DNA from: Candidatus Altimarinota bacterium | GTDB taxonomy: Bacteria; Patescibacteriota; Gracilibacteria; BD1-5; UBA6164 | Reading direction: 5' to 3' | Length of the DNA stretch: 48,694 nucleotides | NCBI GenBank assembly: GCA_943356435.1 | Contig: CALREY010000012.1 | Span: 1-48,694 of the forward strand | The notes under the pieces: generated by a model | Database searches by the model: none | The model's input: only the letters and a program-made list of their open reading frames with translations | Told to the model about the DNA's origin: nothing | Part shown: in pieces, positions 20,232 to 29,310 of the stretch | Numbering within the stretch: the stretch's first letter is position 1 | Layout: every line of letters begins with the position of its first letter | Position numbers and translations under genes: made by a program

Positions 20232-21638
20232 ATGCTAAAACAATTTAAAACAACATTACAAAAATTTTCAACAGATTTATTTTTAAGAAATGATTTAAAA
20301 TTTTTTGATTATAAAAATAACTTTGAAAGAAAATTTTCAGAGTCTTTTAGATTGAAAGAAATTTTAAAATATTATTATAAATGATATGCTTTCAAATGAG
20401 ATGATTTTAAAACTGATTGAGATGTTTTTGTTTTAAAATGAGTTGATTTTATTGATTGATATGAAATAGATTTTAATAGTGTGAATTATTTACCTGAAGA
20501 TTTTTTAGATGAGTATAAAAGATTTAAAGTATCAAAAGATGAAATAGTTATTTCATTAGTTTGAAGTATATGAAAAATTGCATATATTAGAGAAAATTAT
20601 GATATGCTTTTAAATCAAAATAATATTGCATTAAAAGTTGATGAAGAAAAATATAATTCTAAATTTTTCCTTTATTTAATAGATTTATTTTTAAAATGAA
20701 TGTTAGAAAAATTGTATAATTGATCTTGATATTCATTTTTAAGAATTGAAGAACTTTTCAATATCATACTCCCAAAACTTTCTCTTCCCACTCAAAACGA
20801 AATTGTCTCAAAAATAGAACCAATAGAACAAAAAATCAAAGAACTAAAATCACAAATTAAAGAGCAAAAAGATGTGATAAATCTAGTTTTTGCTAGAGAT
20901 TTTGGATTTGATTTAGAAAAGTTTGAAAAATTAAAGAGTCAAAAAAACTTTAATTTAAACTTTTTTGAGTTTGCAAATAATATAGATGTAAGACAAAGTG
21001 TAAAATTTCATAGAGAAGCATGAAAATTTGTTATAAGTGAATTACAAAAAATTTCTAATAAAAAAGTAAAAGATTTTATTTCTGAACCTATAGTTTTGTG
21101 AACTTCAGTTTCTCCAAATGATTATGATGAAAATTGAGATTTTTATTATATATCAATGGCAAATATAAAAAATTGGAAATTTGAAAGTGAAAATTCTCAA
21201 TTAGTTTCAGTTGAATATTCAAAAAAAAATCAAAATAAAATAGTTCAAAAAGATGATATTTTGATTGCTCGTTCTTGAGAATGAACAATTTGAAAAGTAG
21301 CAATAATTCAAGATGATGAAATCAATTGAATATTTGCAGACTTTACTATGAGAATAAGATTAGAAAATTATAATTCATTATTTGCATATTATTATTTTTC
21401 TACTGAATACTTTCAATATATAGTTGAAGTAAATAAAAAATGACTTTGAAATAATACAAACATCTTTCCTAGTCAAATTAGAGAATTTCCACTACCTGAT
21501 ATTTCACTATTAGAACAACAAAAAATAGTTGATGAAATCAAACAAGAACTAGATAAACAAGAAATAATTAAAAAAGATATTGAAAAAGAAAGAAGTAAAA
21601 TAGATATGTTAATAGAGGAGAGTATTAGAGGAATTTAG
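20232..21638 (+). CDS. hsdS: Type I restriction-modification specificity subunit
   Basis: 468 aa with two target-recognition halves. The first (about 30-205) ends with RIEELFNIILPKLSLPTQNEIVSKIEPIEQKIKELKSQIKE split as a recognition-domain end plus long coiled coil. The second (about 275-450) contains KVKDFISEPIVLGTSVSP, GDFYYISMANI, DDILIARSGEGTIGKVA and FPSQIREFPLPDISLLEQQ with another coiled coil. HsdS positions the methylase and nuclease on a bipartite DNA site. Only two bases separate it from the ATPase gene, indicating coupled translation. Confidence 0.92.
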
Positions 21639-21654
21639 TTTTAAAATTATTTTT

Positions 21655-22401
21655 ATGTTTGATAAACTTAATATTTTTATAAATCAAGGAGTAAAAAAGG
21701 AAGAAAGTTCTAAGAATTTTTTAATTGAGATATTTTCTAATAAATATGAAATTGCTATTATTACTTTTTGAATTTATTTTTCTGGAGTTTTATATCAATT
21801 TCTTAAACTTACTTGAATTTTCAATAATAAACTTATGATTTGAAATTTAGTATTTTTTAGTTTTTCAAATTCAATTAATGATTTTTTGATTATTTTTTGA
21901 TATAGTTTGATAATATTTATATTAACTTTTTTTATAGTATTTTTACCAAATTTAATATTTAATGAAGTCTTATTTCTAAGAAATCGTTCAAAAATATTTT
22001 TAATTATATGGTTTTGAATAGTTTTTATATGTATTTGACTATTAATATTTAATGTAACAAATAATTATAGTAATTATTATATTTATATTCCTTATTTTAT
22101 TTCATTAGTATTGACTATAATATTTTTTATTAAAAACTTAAATTTTAAAACATATTTTTATAGCTTATTACTTTCTTTTTATTTATATTGATTTATTATT
22201 ATGCTTATTAGTTGAGTAAAATACTATTGATGTGAAAATATAAGAGATAATATTGCAGAGAAAAATTGTTTCCTTTTAGAATATAAAAATGATAAATATT
22301 GATTTACTTGAAATTGAGATATTTATAAATTAGATGAATTTAGATCATTTTTTACTTCTGATTATTTCAAAAATCAAACTTCGAGTTGAAAGACAAATTA
22401 A
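21655..22401 (+). CDS. Polytopic membrane protein, last gene of the restriction-like operon
   Basis: 248 aa starting 16 bases after hsdS. About six hydrophobic helices are visible between residues 35 and 190 (for example YEIAIITFGIYFSGVLYQFL, FLIIWFGIVFICIGLLIF, LVLTIIFFIKNL), with an amphipathic N-terminus and a hydrophilic C-terminal tail containing two cysteines. No family recognised. Membrane proteins downstream of nuclease-type defence genes sometimes act as effectors, but it may also be a passenger gene. Confidence 0.65.
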
Positions 22402-22443
22402 ATTAATTTTATTTAGTTTAACAAAAACCATTTTTTACTAGAG

Positions 22444-22466
22444 GCAGTATGTGCATTTTTTGCACA
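22444..22466 (+). repeat. 23-base direct repeat with hairpin, copy 1
   Basis: Identical over 23 bases to 22610-22632 and similar for about 30 more bases downstream (GTT-AA-TTTC-TCTATTT pattern). Holds the palindrome ATGTGCA/TGCACAT, possibly a regulator site or a processed RNA hairpin. Confidence 0.7.
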
Positions 22467-22541
22467 TGTTGAATTTTCCTCTATTTATTCAGGTTTAATT
22501 ATATTATTTTATACATAATTCCATAAACCCTACAATCCCAC

Positions 22542-22581
22542 CATTCCACTTGACAATATCACCAAAACACATATCCTACAC
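22542..22581 (+). promoter_or_regulatory. Promoter-like repeat, copy 1
   Basis: TTGACA (22550-22555) and TATCCT (22572-22577) with a 16-base spacer in a 40-base block matching 24963-25002 at 35 of 40 positions. Oriented toward the GGDEF-EAL gene. Confidence 0.55.
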
Positions 22582-22609
22582 TTAATATTATTATAATTTT
22601 CACTAAAAA

Positions 22610-22632
22610 GCAGTATGTGCATTTTTTGCACA
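22610..22632 (+). repeat. 23-base direct repeat with hairpin, copy 2
   Basis: Second copy of the GCAGTATGTGCA...TGCACA repeat, 166 bases after the first. Confidence 0.7.
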
Positions 22633-22764
22633 AGTTCAAATTTCATCTATTTTTTCCCCTATATCATCAAAATAATTATTATATTGACTATTGTATTAAT
22701 AATACTATAATATATTTACATTAATAATTTTATAGTAAAATTATCTTTATAGGAGGATTTGAAA

Positions 22765-24876
22765 ATGGTTAATGTAAAAAAAGAAAGATTTTCAAATCTT
22801 TCAAATAGGCTATCAGATATAGGATTTGTATTTTACACATACAATAAAGATTTAGTTTTTACGTATGTGAATGATAGTGTCTCAAATATTTTGGGATATA
22901 GTGCTCAAGAATTCTTAACTGATTTTACAAATTTTTTAACTAATTCTCCAATAAACCAAGTAGCAGTACCATATGCTGAACAATGTTTAAGTGGTGAAAC
23001 TGTTTTACCTTATGAATTAGAAGTAATACATAAGGATGGTCGTCATCTAATAATTGAAGTATTTGAAATACCAGTTTTTGACGAAGATGGAAATGTTGTA
23101 GAAGTAGAAGGTATGTTTAGGGATATCACAGAGATAGTCCAAACAAAAAATAGCCTAATACTGGCAAAAGATGAAATATTAAAACACAAACAAATGCTTG
23201 AAGAAGCACAACAACTTACACATATTGGTAGTTGGTATTATGATGTATGCACAGGTCAATTAGAATGGTCTGATGAAGTATATCGAATTTTCGGATTTAC
23301 CCCACAAAGTTTTTATCCAGATATTGAAAAATTTTACTCATATATACCGGATGAAGATAGAAAAAAAGTTCAATTTGAAATACAAAAGTCTTTAGAAAAT
23401 CCTGGTAGGATTTATGAAGTAGAACATTTAATCAAAAATGGTAAATACGTAAAAGAACGAGGTCATGTTTTACTATCAGAGCAAGGAAACATTGTTGCTA
23501 TGATGGGTACTGTTCAGGATATTACAAAAGATTATGAATATAACAAAGAAATAGACCAGCAGAAAGAAAATCTCAAATATCAAGCGTATCATGATCCATT
23601 AACCGGTTTACCAAACAGGCTGATGTTTACTGAACAATTAGATACTGCAATAGAATATTCTAGAAGACATCAATTAAATTTCGCCGTATTTTTTATTGAC
23701 TTGGACAATTTCAAGATGATTAATGATAGTCTAGGTCATGAATCTGGTGATATTGTATTGAAGAATATTGCAATTCGATTGAGAGATGTCTTACGTTCTG
23801 AAGATCTTGTTTTTCGTTTGGGTGGAGATGAGTTTACAATTATTTTGTTTGATGTGGAAACACCTCATTCAGCTTCATCTATAGGTAATAAAATTTTAAA
23901 AGTAATTTCAGAACCAATATCAATTAATGAACAGAATCTATATGTTTCTAGTTCAATTGGAATAAGTTTGTATCCGCAGGATGCAACTGATTCACAAACA
24001 TTGATAAAAAATGCTGATACAGCAATGTATAAAGCAAAAGATTCTGGTAGAAATACTTTGGAATTTTATACTAGTAAAATGACTGAATTAGCATTTGAAA
24101 GAATGCTTATGGAAACTAATCTAAAAAGAGCAATAGAAAATGATGAATTTACAATTTATTATCAACCTCAATACGAGGTGCATTCAAATCAGATAATAGG
24201 TTGTGAAGCGTTAGTTAGATGGGTACATCCTGAGATGGGGATTATATCTCCAGCTTTATTTATACCAATTGCAGAGGAATCAAATCTGATTATGGAAATC
24301 GGAGAAATAGTTTTTAGAAAAGCATGTATTGATGTTACTAGATGGAGAAATGAAGGAAATTATTCATCTAGAGTTTCAGTAAATATTTCTGGGATGCAAA
24401 TCAATAGTTTGGATATTGTAAAAAGGTTTCAAAACATCATGGATGAAACTGGATGTAAACCTGAATTCTTAGAGCTGGAGGTTACTGAGAATTTTATCAT
24501 GAAAAACTATTATTTAGCAAAGAAAAACTTGTATTTATTCAAAAATATGGGAATTCGTTTGTCTATTGATGATTTTGGAACTGGATATTCATCATTGCAA
24601 TACTTAAAACAATTGCCAGTATCTATATTAAAAATTGATAAAGGATTTGTAAGAGATATAAATAGAAATGATGATGATAAGGCTATTATTCGTGCTATAA
24701 TTGCACTAAGTAAAAGCTTATCTATGTTAACAATAGCTGAAGGTGTAGAAACAGAAAAACAATTAGAATTTTTGAAAACAGAAGGTGCTGATTATATTCA
24801 GGGATTTTTGTATTCTAAACCATTACCTGTGTTAGAATTCGAAGAATTATTTAACAAAAAAAAGGAGAATAAATAA
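22765..24876 (+). CDS. PAS-PAS-GGDEF-EAL cyclic-di-GMP signalling protein, free of TGA
   Basis: 703 aa from ATG 22765, chosen because AGGAGG at 22751-22756 is eight bases upstream; a TTG at 22759 is too close. Residues about 10-125 and 145-255 are two PAS sensor domains (the second PAS_3-like: IGSWYYDVCTGQLEWSDEVY). The GGDEF domain (about 270-430) has DPLTGLPNR and an intact GGDEF at 353-357. The EAL domain (about 440-690) has EALVRW at 481-486, ELEVTEN, DDFGTGYSSL and IAEGVET, so both cyclase and phosphodiesterase sites look complete. All 35 glycines are GGN; at the TGA frequency of neighbouring genes more than half should be TGA. CGT and CGA arginine codons also occur. It is cytoplasmic, with no membrane helix. 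Likely acquired from a canonical-code bacterium (inference). Confidence 0.96.
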   Translation: MVNVKKERFSNLSNRLSDIGFVFYTYNKDLVFTYVNDSVSNILGYSAQEFLTDFTNFLTNSPINQVAVPYAEQCLSGETVLPYELEVIHKDGRHLIIEVFEIPVFDEDGNVVEVEGMFRDITEIVQTKNSLILAKDEILKHKQMLEEAQQLTHIGSWYYDVCTGQLEWSDEVYRIFGFTPQSFYPDIEKFYSYIPDEDRKKVQFEIQKSLENPGRIYEVEHLIKNGKYVKERGHVLLSEQGNIVAMMGTVQDITKDYEYNKEIDQQKENLKYQAYHDPLTGLPNRLMFTEQLDTAIEYSRRHQLNFAVFFIDLDNFKMINDSLGHESGDIVLKNIAIRLRDVLRSEDLVFRLGGDEFTIILFDVETPHSASSIGNKILKVISEPISINEQNLYVSSSIGISLYPQDATDSQTLIKNADTAMYKAKDSGRNTLEFYTSKMTELAFERMLMETNLKRAIENDEFTIYYQPQYEVHSNQIIGCEALVRWVHPEMGIISPALFIPIAEESNLIMEIGEIVFRKACIDVTRWRNEGNYSSRVSVNISGMQINSLDIVKRFQNIMDETGCKPEFLELEVTENFIMKNYYLAKKNLYLFKNMGIRLSIDDFGTGYSSLQYLKQLPVSILKIDKGFVRDINRNDDDKAIIRAIIALSKSLSMLTIAEGVETEKQLEFLKTEGADYIQGFLYSKPLPVLEFEELFNKKKENK

Positions 24877-24900
24877 ATAATTAAAGAAATTATTTTTTAT

Positions 24901-24932
24901 AAAAGGTAGAATGATTATCATTCTACCTTTTA
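24901..24932 (+). terminator. Intrinsic terminator after the GGDEF-EAL gene
   Basis: Fourteen-base arms AAAAGGTAGAATGA/TCATTCTACCTTTT with a three-base loop. Confidence 0.85.
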
Positions 24933-24962
24933 ATTTTATTTCATAAAATTTCCCATTCCACA

Positions 24963-25002
24963 CATTCTACTTGACAATAATACTAAAACACTTATCCTAC
25001 AC
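24963..25002 (+). promoter_or_regulatory. Promoter-like repeat, copy 2
   Basis: TTGACA (24971-24976) and TATCCT (24993-24998), 16-base spacer, in a 40-base block matching 22542-22581 at 35 of 40 positions. It ends 30 bases before the ATG of the next gene. Confidence 0.55.
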
Positions 25003-25032
25003 AAAATATTTTATATTATTTCAAAATATCAA

Positions 25033-25320
25033 ATGCATTTATCTAGGATCCAAGAAAAAGTAAGTGAATTTAAAGAGTTAGAATGAGATGATTCTCTATC
25101 TGTTCAAGTCTACAAGATACTACTGAGACAACCAACTCAAATATGAATGTGATATTGATCACTTAGACCTATAAATTTGAATGATTCTGATGACAGAGAA
25201 ATATTTCTACAATCAGCAAGTAGTGATTTAGATAAATTCATAATACAAATCTGAAATCATGCTAGATATAATATTATAGAATTATATAAGCAAGCTGTAG
25301 ATACATTATTGTGAGAATAA
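25033..25320 (+). CDS. Small hypothetical protein with conserved-looking TQIGMGYGSLRP segment
   Basis: 95 aa starting MHLSRIQEKVSEFKELEGDD. The middle QIGMGYGSLRPINLNDSDDR and the helical C-terminus with IIELYKQAVDTLL suggest a small soluble helical protein. Five glycines are TGA, so it belongs to the recoded gene set, in contrast to the genes on both sides. I do not recognise a family. Confidence 0.65.
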
Positions 25321-25329
25321 TTTATATAT

Positions 25330-25359
25330 TTGACAAATATACAAATTATTTTATTATAC
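25330..25359 (+). promoter_or_regulatory. Promoter of the 107-aa gene
   Basis: TTGACA at 25330-25335 and a TTATAC/TATTAT -10 region around 25352-25359, about 17 bases apart, upstream of a gene with AGGAGG. Confidence 0.5.
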
Positions 25360-25410
25360 GCTATACATAGGTTTTCTGAATAATTAACAATTTATTTTAG
25401 GAGGGTTTAA

Positions 25411-25734
25411 ATGTCAACTCAAGGTATTGTGACAGTGCTTTCAAACAATGAAGTAGTGATGAAGTTCATCACTGGTTCAGATGGATATTATGCTCAATCA
25501 TTGGCAAATGAATTAAAAAATCGTTGGCCATTAGGTATTGAAGATGCATATGATTTGGCTAATAGTATTGGCTTCGGTTCATTTGATTCATTGGTTGTTA
25601 TGACTAGTGATAGTATTGAATATCGAGGTTATGAAGAAATAAAAGACGATTACAGATTTACATTTAATCAAGCAGAATTCAATCCTCGTTGGGAATGTGG
25701 TATTGCTGATTATACTATTTTGATACATGTTTAA
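25411..25734 (+). CDS. Small hypothetical protein, TGA-free with strong Shine-Dalgarno
   Basis: 107 aa starting MSTQGIVTVLSNNEVVMKFI, with AGGAGGG six to seven bases before the ATG. GSDGYYAQSLANELKNRW and a C-terminal NPRWECGIADYTILIHV are the most distinctive parts. All eight glycines are GGN, and CGT/CGA arginine codons are used (NRWPL, YRGYE). It has its own promoter and terminator. I recognise a general resemblance to small uncharacterised proteins of environmental bacteria but no named family. Confidence 0.75.
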   Translation: MSTQGIVTVLSNNEVVMKFITGSDGYYAQSLANELKNRWPLGIEDAYDLANSIGFGSFDSLVVMTSDSIEYRGYEEIKDDYRFTFNQAEFNPRWECGIADYTILIHV

Positions 25735-25754
25735 ATGTATCATAAAAAATATAG

Positions 25755-25783
25755 AGACACTTTATAAGTGTCTTTATTTTTTT
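25755..25783 (+). terminator. Intrinsic terminator
   Basis: AGACACTT/AAGTGTCT arms, three-base loop, T-rich tail. Confidence 0.8.
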
Positions 25784-25901
25784 CTCATATTATTTTCATA
25801 ATCTATCAAATTAAGTCGCACTAATAATATATTATTCTTCACATTATACTTGTAATATTCTCAAAGCTATTATAATATCATAAATATTATTAAAAAAAAC
25901 T

Positions 25902-26372
25902 ATGGATAAAATATATGAATTAATAGATTCTGTTAATTATGAATTCAAAATATCTAATACTCGTGAATATTATTTCAGTGTGGAGCAATTGTTTGAGATG
26001 TTTAGTAATCCTGAATATTTGAAGCAATGGTTTTGACCAAAATGATTTACTAATACCTTTGAAAAGTTCGATTTCAGAGCGAATTGAGAGCGGACTTTTG
26101 TAATGCATGGACCTGATTGAGTGGATTATCAAAATAATTGTATATTTTTAAAAATAGTTGAAAACGAATTTATAGCTCGGGAACATTTATCTATTCCGAA
26201 TTTTCAAATCAATGTCAGATTTACAAAAATATCTGAAAATAAAACAAAACTAGATTTTATAATGTTATTTTATGAAAGAAATGTGTTTGAATGAGTTTCT
26301 AAATTTGCACCAGAAAAAAATGAAGAAAACATGGATAAATTGGATAATTTAATGAAAAAAACATATTTATAA
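25902..26372 (+). CDS. SRPBCC (AHSA1-like) family protein
   Basis: 156 aa. After a short leader, REYYFSVEQLFEMFSNPEYLKQWFGPKGFTNTF is the typical start of AHSA1/START-type SRPBCC proteins, in which WFGP/WWGP is highly conserved, followed by GERTFVMHGPDG, ENEFIAREHLSIPNFQINV, a long TKLDFIMLFYER strand and a C-terminal helix ending LDNLMKKTYL. The fold binds hydrophobic ligands or acts as a chaperone co-factor. Ligand unknown. Key glycines of WFGPKGF are TGA. Confidence 0.85.
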
Positions 26373-26394
26373 TATTAGCTTATAACATTTAACT

Positions 26395-26955
26395 ATGAAT
26401 GAAAAAACATTGTCACCAGAACAAGCAAATGAAATATTAAAAGTATTGAAAACTCGTTTCGAAAAAAATATGAATCGTCATTTAGATATGGATTGGTCTA
26501 AAATACAACAAAAACTAGAATCAAATCCTGATAAATTATATGTATTGAACGAAATGGAAAATACCGATGGAGAACCAGATGTGATAGCATATTATAAAAA
26601 TACTTGAGAGTATATTTTTTGTGATTGTGCTCAAGAAAGCCCAAAATCTCGTAGAAGTCTGTGTTATGATAGGGAAGCATTGGAAACTAGAAAAGAATTC
26701 AAACCAAAAAATACAGTAGTAGATATGGCAAGAGAGATATGAATAGAATTATTGAATGAAGAAGAATATAGAGAATTGCAAAAATTAGGTAATTTTGATC
26801 TCAAAACTTCTAGTTGGCTAAAAACACCAGAAAAAATCAGAAAATTATGATGAGCAATATTTGCAGACCGTAGATATGATACAGTTTTTGTTTATCATAA
26901 CTGAGCGGAGTCATATTATGCAGTTAGATGATTTCGTGGATTATTAAGAGTATAG
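26395..26955 (+). CDS. DUF4256 family protein
   Basis: 186 aa. The sequence agrees along its length with the DUF4256 family as I remember it: SPEQANEILKVLKTRFEKNM near the start, LYVLNEMENTDGEPDV, then DCAQESPKSRRSLCYDREAL, MAREIGIELLNEEEYRELQ, LGNFDLKTSSWLKTP, and the C-terminal DRRYDTVFVYHNGAESYYA followed by RGFRGLLRV. The biochemical role of the family is not known to me. It sits 22 bases after the SRPBCC gene and could be co-transcribed with it. TGA glycines in NTGEYIF, EIGIEL, KLGGAIF and HNGAES. Confidence 0.92.
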
Positions 26956-26962
26956 GTAAAAA

Positions 26963-27007
26963 TTTCTCCCTTTTCCAAAGAGAGTACCCGAAGGGGGAGG
27001 GATTAGA
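26963..27007. repeat. GC-rich repeat, intergenic copy
   Basis: TTCTCCCTTTTCCAAAGAGA followed by a GAAGGGGGAGGGATTAG arm. Same general design as the other GC-rich palindromes: two short pyrimidine and purine blocks able to pair around an A/T-rich core. Confidence 0.5.
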
Positions 27008-27054
27008 ACCAAAGTAGAATTTCATATTACATAAATAAAATATAAAACATACAA

Positions 27055-27246
27055 ATGGCTACAAAACAAAATTTTAAAGATTCATATAATAGATTACAAG
27101 AGATTTCAAATATATTAGATAAAGAGGAAGTAATAGATGTAGATCAGTTGATTAAATTGCAAGAAGAAGCTAAGAAGTTGTACAATTTTTGTAATTCAAA
27201 ATTGAAAGAATTAGATGAAAAATTAGATTCTAAAGACGAAGTATAA
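27055..27246 (+). CDS. xseB: Exodeoxyribonuclease VII small subunit
   Basis: 63 aa, MATKQNFKDSYNRLQEISNI and then LDKEEVIDVDQLIKLQEEAKKL with a C-terminal helix containing CNSKLKELDEKL: the heptad-patterned two-helix hairpin typical of XseB. It has no glycine, so absence of TGA is uninformative. Its TAA overlaps the ATG of the next gene by one base (TAATG), which fixes it as the first gene of an xseB-xseA operon. ExoVII degrades single-stranded DNA to oligonucleotides in repair. Confidence 0.88.
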   Translation: MATKQNFKDSYNRLQEISNILDKEEVIDVDQLIKLQEEAKKLYNFCNSKLKELDEKLDSKDEV

Positions 27247-28472
27247 TGGAACAATCTATATTGAAATTATCTGAGTTTCTAGATATAGTTAAGTCACAAT
27301 TTGATGAGATAATATGATATCATTCATATGTGATACAAGCTGAAGTAAAGTCTATTAAACAAAATAGGCAGTTTTATTATATGGAATTGGTGGAGATAGA
27401 AGGAGGTAAGATAGTGGATGTAGCTAAGGCAAATATTTTTAATCCTAGTGTGATGACTAGTTTTTTGAGAGAAGTAAATATTTACAATATTCAAGAATTG
27501 GTTTGAAAAACTCTTTTGTTAACAGTTAGACCAACATTTCATAAAACATACAATTTTTCTGTGAATGTAATGCATATAAATACTGATTTTTTTGTATGAT
27601 GACTAGAAAAAAAGAAAAAAGAAACAATCAAAGAATTAAAAGATAGATGAATTTTTTATAATAATAAATCTAGAGATATTTGAACTCCTACATTTAATAT
27701 TGCTGTTATCACTTGAGATAAAAGTGAGTGATTTAGAGATTTCGAAACTATATTAAAAGAGTCAGGATACAAATACAATCTGACAGTTTTTAAATCCCTA
27801 GTACACGGTGAAAAAGCCAGCAAGCAAGTACTAGAACAATTGAATAAAATAAGTTTAGTCAGAGATAAATATAGTTTCAATCTAGTTGCAATAATCAGAT
27901 GATGATGAGGTAGTGATGGGATAAATTGGACCAATGATTTTGATTTATGCAAAACTGTATGTGAATTCGAAATCCCTGTGATGACTGCTGTTTGACATAC
28001 AGTTGACCAATCTATACTAGATATGGTATCGTGTTTTGAGTGCAAAACTCCATCTGAAGCATCAAAAATATTAATAGATTTATATGATGAAATACAATCA
28101 AATCTGGATTCAGATTATGAATATATCAACAATTGTATACTAGATTTCAGAGATAAATATTCTCAAGAACTGAAATTTATCTCAAAAAATCTACCACTAC
28201 AAATATCTAGAAAAATCAGATGATACAAGCAAAAGTTGGAATCATTTAATATAGATAAAAAGCTAAAATATAATATAAAATATCTACATAATAGTTTGGA
28301 ATATTTATATGCGAATATCAAATCAAATAATCCAGATAAAATACTAGATAAATGATATAATCTGATTTTTGATAATAAATGAAAAGTTATCAAAGAATAT
28401 GATGTATGAAATAGATATTTAATGAAATCAAAAAATCATGAATATATAATAGAAGTGCTGGAGAAGAAATAA
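27246..28472 (+). CDS. xseA: Exodeoxyribonuclease VII large subunit
   Basis: 408 aa. The N-terminal OB-fold region (about 1-105) is followed by the catalytic domain: GIFYNNKSRDIGTPTFNIAV, AVITGDKSEGFRDF, YNLTVFKSLVHGEKASKQV, the hallmark VAIIRGGGGSDG, ipvMTAVGHTVDQSILDMVS and KTPSEASKIL. A long helical region and C-terminal DKGYNLIFDNKGKVIKE strand finish the protein. Glycines of GGGGS and VGHTVD are largely TGA. Works with the XseB multimer encoded just upstream. Confidence 0.95.
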
Positions 28473-28494
28473 TAATATTTTATAACTAATAATT

Positions 28495-29250
28495 ATGGAT
28501 AAAATAGAACAAACTAATCTTGAGGGGCAAATAAATATAGATAATGAAGTAAAAATAGAAAATAAATCTATACAAAAAATTAAATGAGTAACTCTTAAAG
28601 AACTAATTATTGTAATATTGATAGTTTCTTTAATTGTTCTTATTGAAGCATATTATGTTCATAATAATACAAGTAATAGACCTCATAGTATAGATAAACC
28701 AGTAATATATTTATATCCTGATGTTAAATCTGATATAAATGTAAAATTGGATTATAAGTGAGAAATAATTGCTGATTTACCAAAGTATAATGAAGAAACA
28801 AAGTGATGGGATGTTATAGCTTATCCAGATAGTAAAATCATAAACAAAGCTGATAATAAAGAATATAGTTATTTGTTTTGGGAAGGTAATCAATCTAACT
28901 ATATAGATTGGAATTTTGATAAATGATTTGTAGTAAAATGAAGTGAGTCTAGAGAATTCTTACAAGAGGTGCTTCCAAAAATAGGTCTTACACCAAAAGA
29001 ATATAATGAATTTATAGTATATTGGTACCCATTAATGCAAAAAAATGAATATAATTTAGTTAATTTTGCATGAAAGCAATATACTGATTTAGCTAAATTA
29101 GAAACAGAGCCGAAATATGATTCTTTATTAAGAGTTTTTATGGTATTTAAAGCAATAGATAAGCCAATAAATATTCCTGCTCAAACTTTTGAAAAATTTG
29201 ATAGAAAATGATTTACAGTAGTAGAGTGGTGAGGAACACAAGTAAAATAA
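28495..29250 (+). CDS. Conserved membrane-anchored hypothetical protein
   Basis: 251 aa. A cytoplasmic N-terminus is followed by one transmembrane helix (about residues 38-60, KELIIVILIVSLIVLIEAYY), and an outside domain starting KPVIYLYPDVKSDINVKLDY. Later segments YSYLFWEGNQSNYIDW, GFVVKGSESREFLQEVLPKI and YNEFIVYWYPLMQKNEYNL, ending FTVVEWGGTQV, match a protein type I have seen repeatedly in candidate-phylum genomes, with no assigned function. Predicted to be anchored with a globular extracytoplasmic domain. Confidence 0.75.
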
Positions 29251-29258
29251 TCAAGATA

Positions 29259-29292
29259 AAAAGCTGTAGTTTTTAATAACCTACAGCTTTTT
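29259..29292. terminator. Intrinsic terminator
   Basis: AAAAGCTGTAG/CTACAGCTTTTT arms around a 12-base loop, between convergent genes. Confidence 0.75.
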
Positions 29293-29310
29293 AAATACCC
29301 CCTTTTTTGT

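Larger units (their letters stand above)
22402..22764 (+). promoter_or_regulatory. Intergenic region with paired repeats and promoter upstream of the GGDEF-EAL gene
   Basis: A 363-bp region without a gene. It contains two direct repeats (22444-22466 and 22610-22632), a promoter-like 40-base block at 22542-22581 repeated again at 24963-25002, further AT-rich sequence, and AGGAGG at 22751-22756 before the start codon. Confidence 0.6.

Noticed and set aside
15749-22401. Complete integrated island with attL/attR from the tmRNA
   Set aside because: No second copy of the tmRNA 3' end was found between 16 and 25 kb, and there is no integrase gene; only the left end can be argued.
22402-22764. c-di-GMP riboswitch before the GGDEF-EAL gene
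   Set aside because: No GEMM-type conserved core could be seen; only direct repeats and promoter elements.
22765-24876. Contamination or chimeric assembly as the source of the TGA-free genes
   Set aside because: They alternate singly with recoded genes at many points over 43 kb, with natural intergenic regions and shared terminators, which a chimera would not produce. Read-level data would be decisive.
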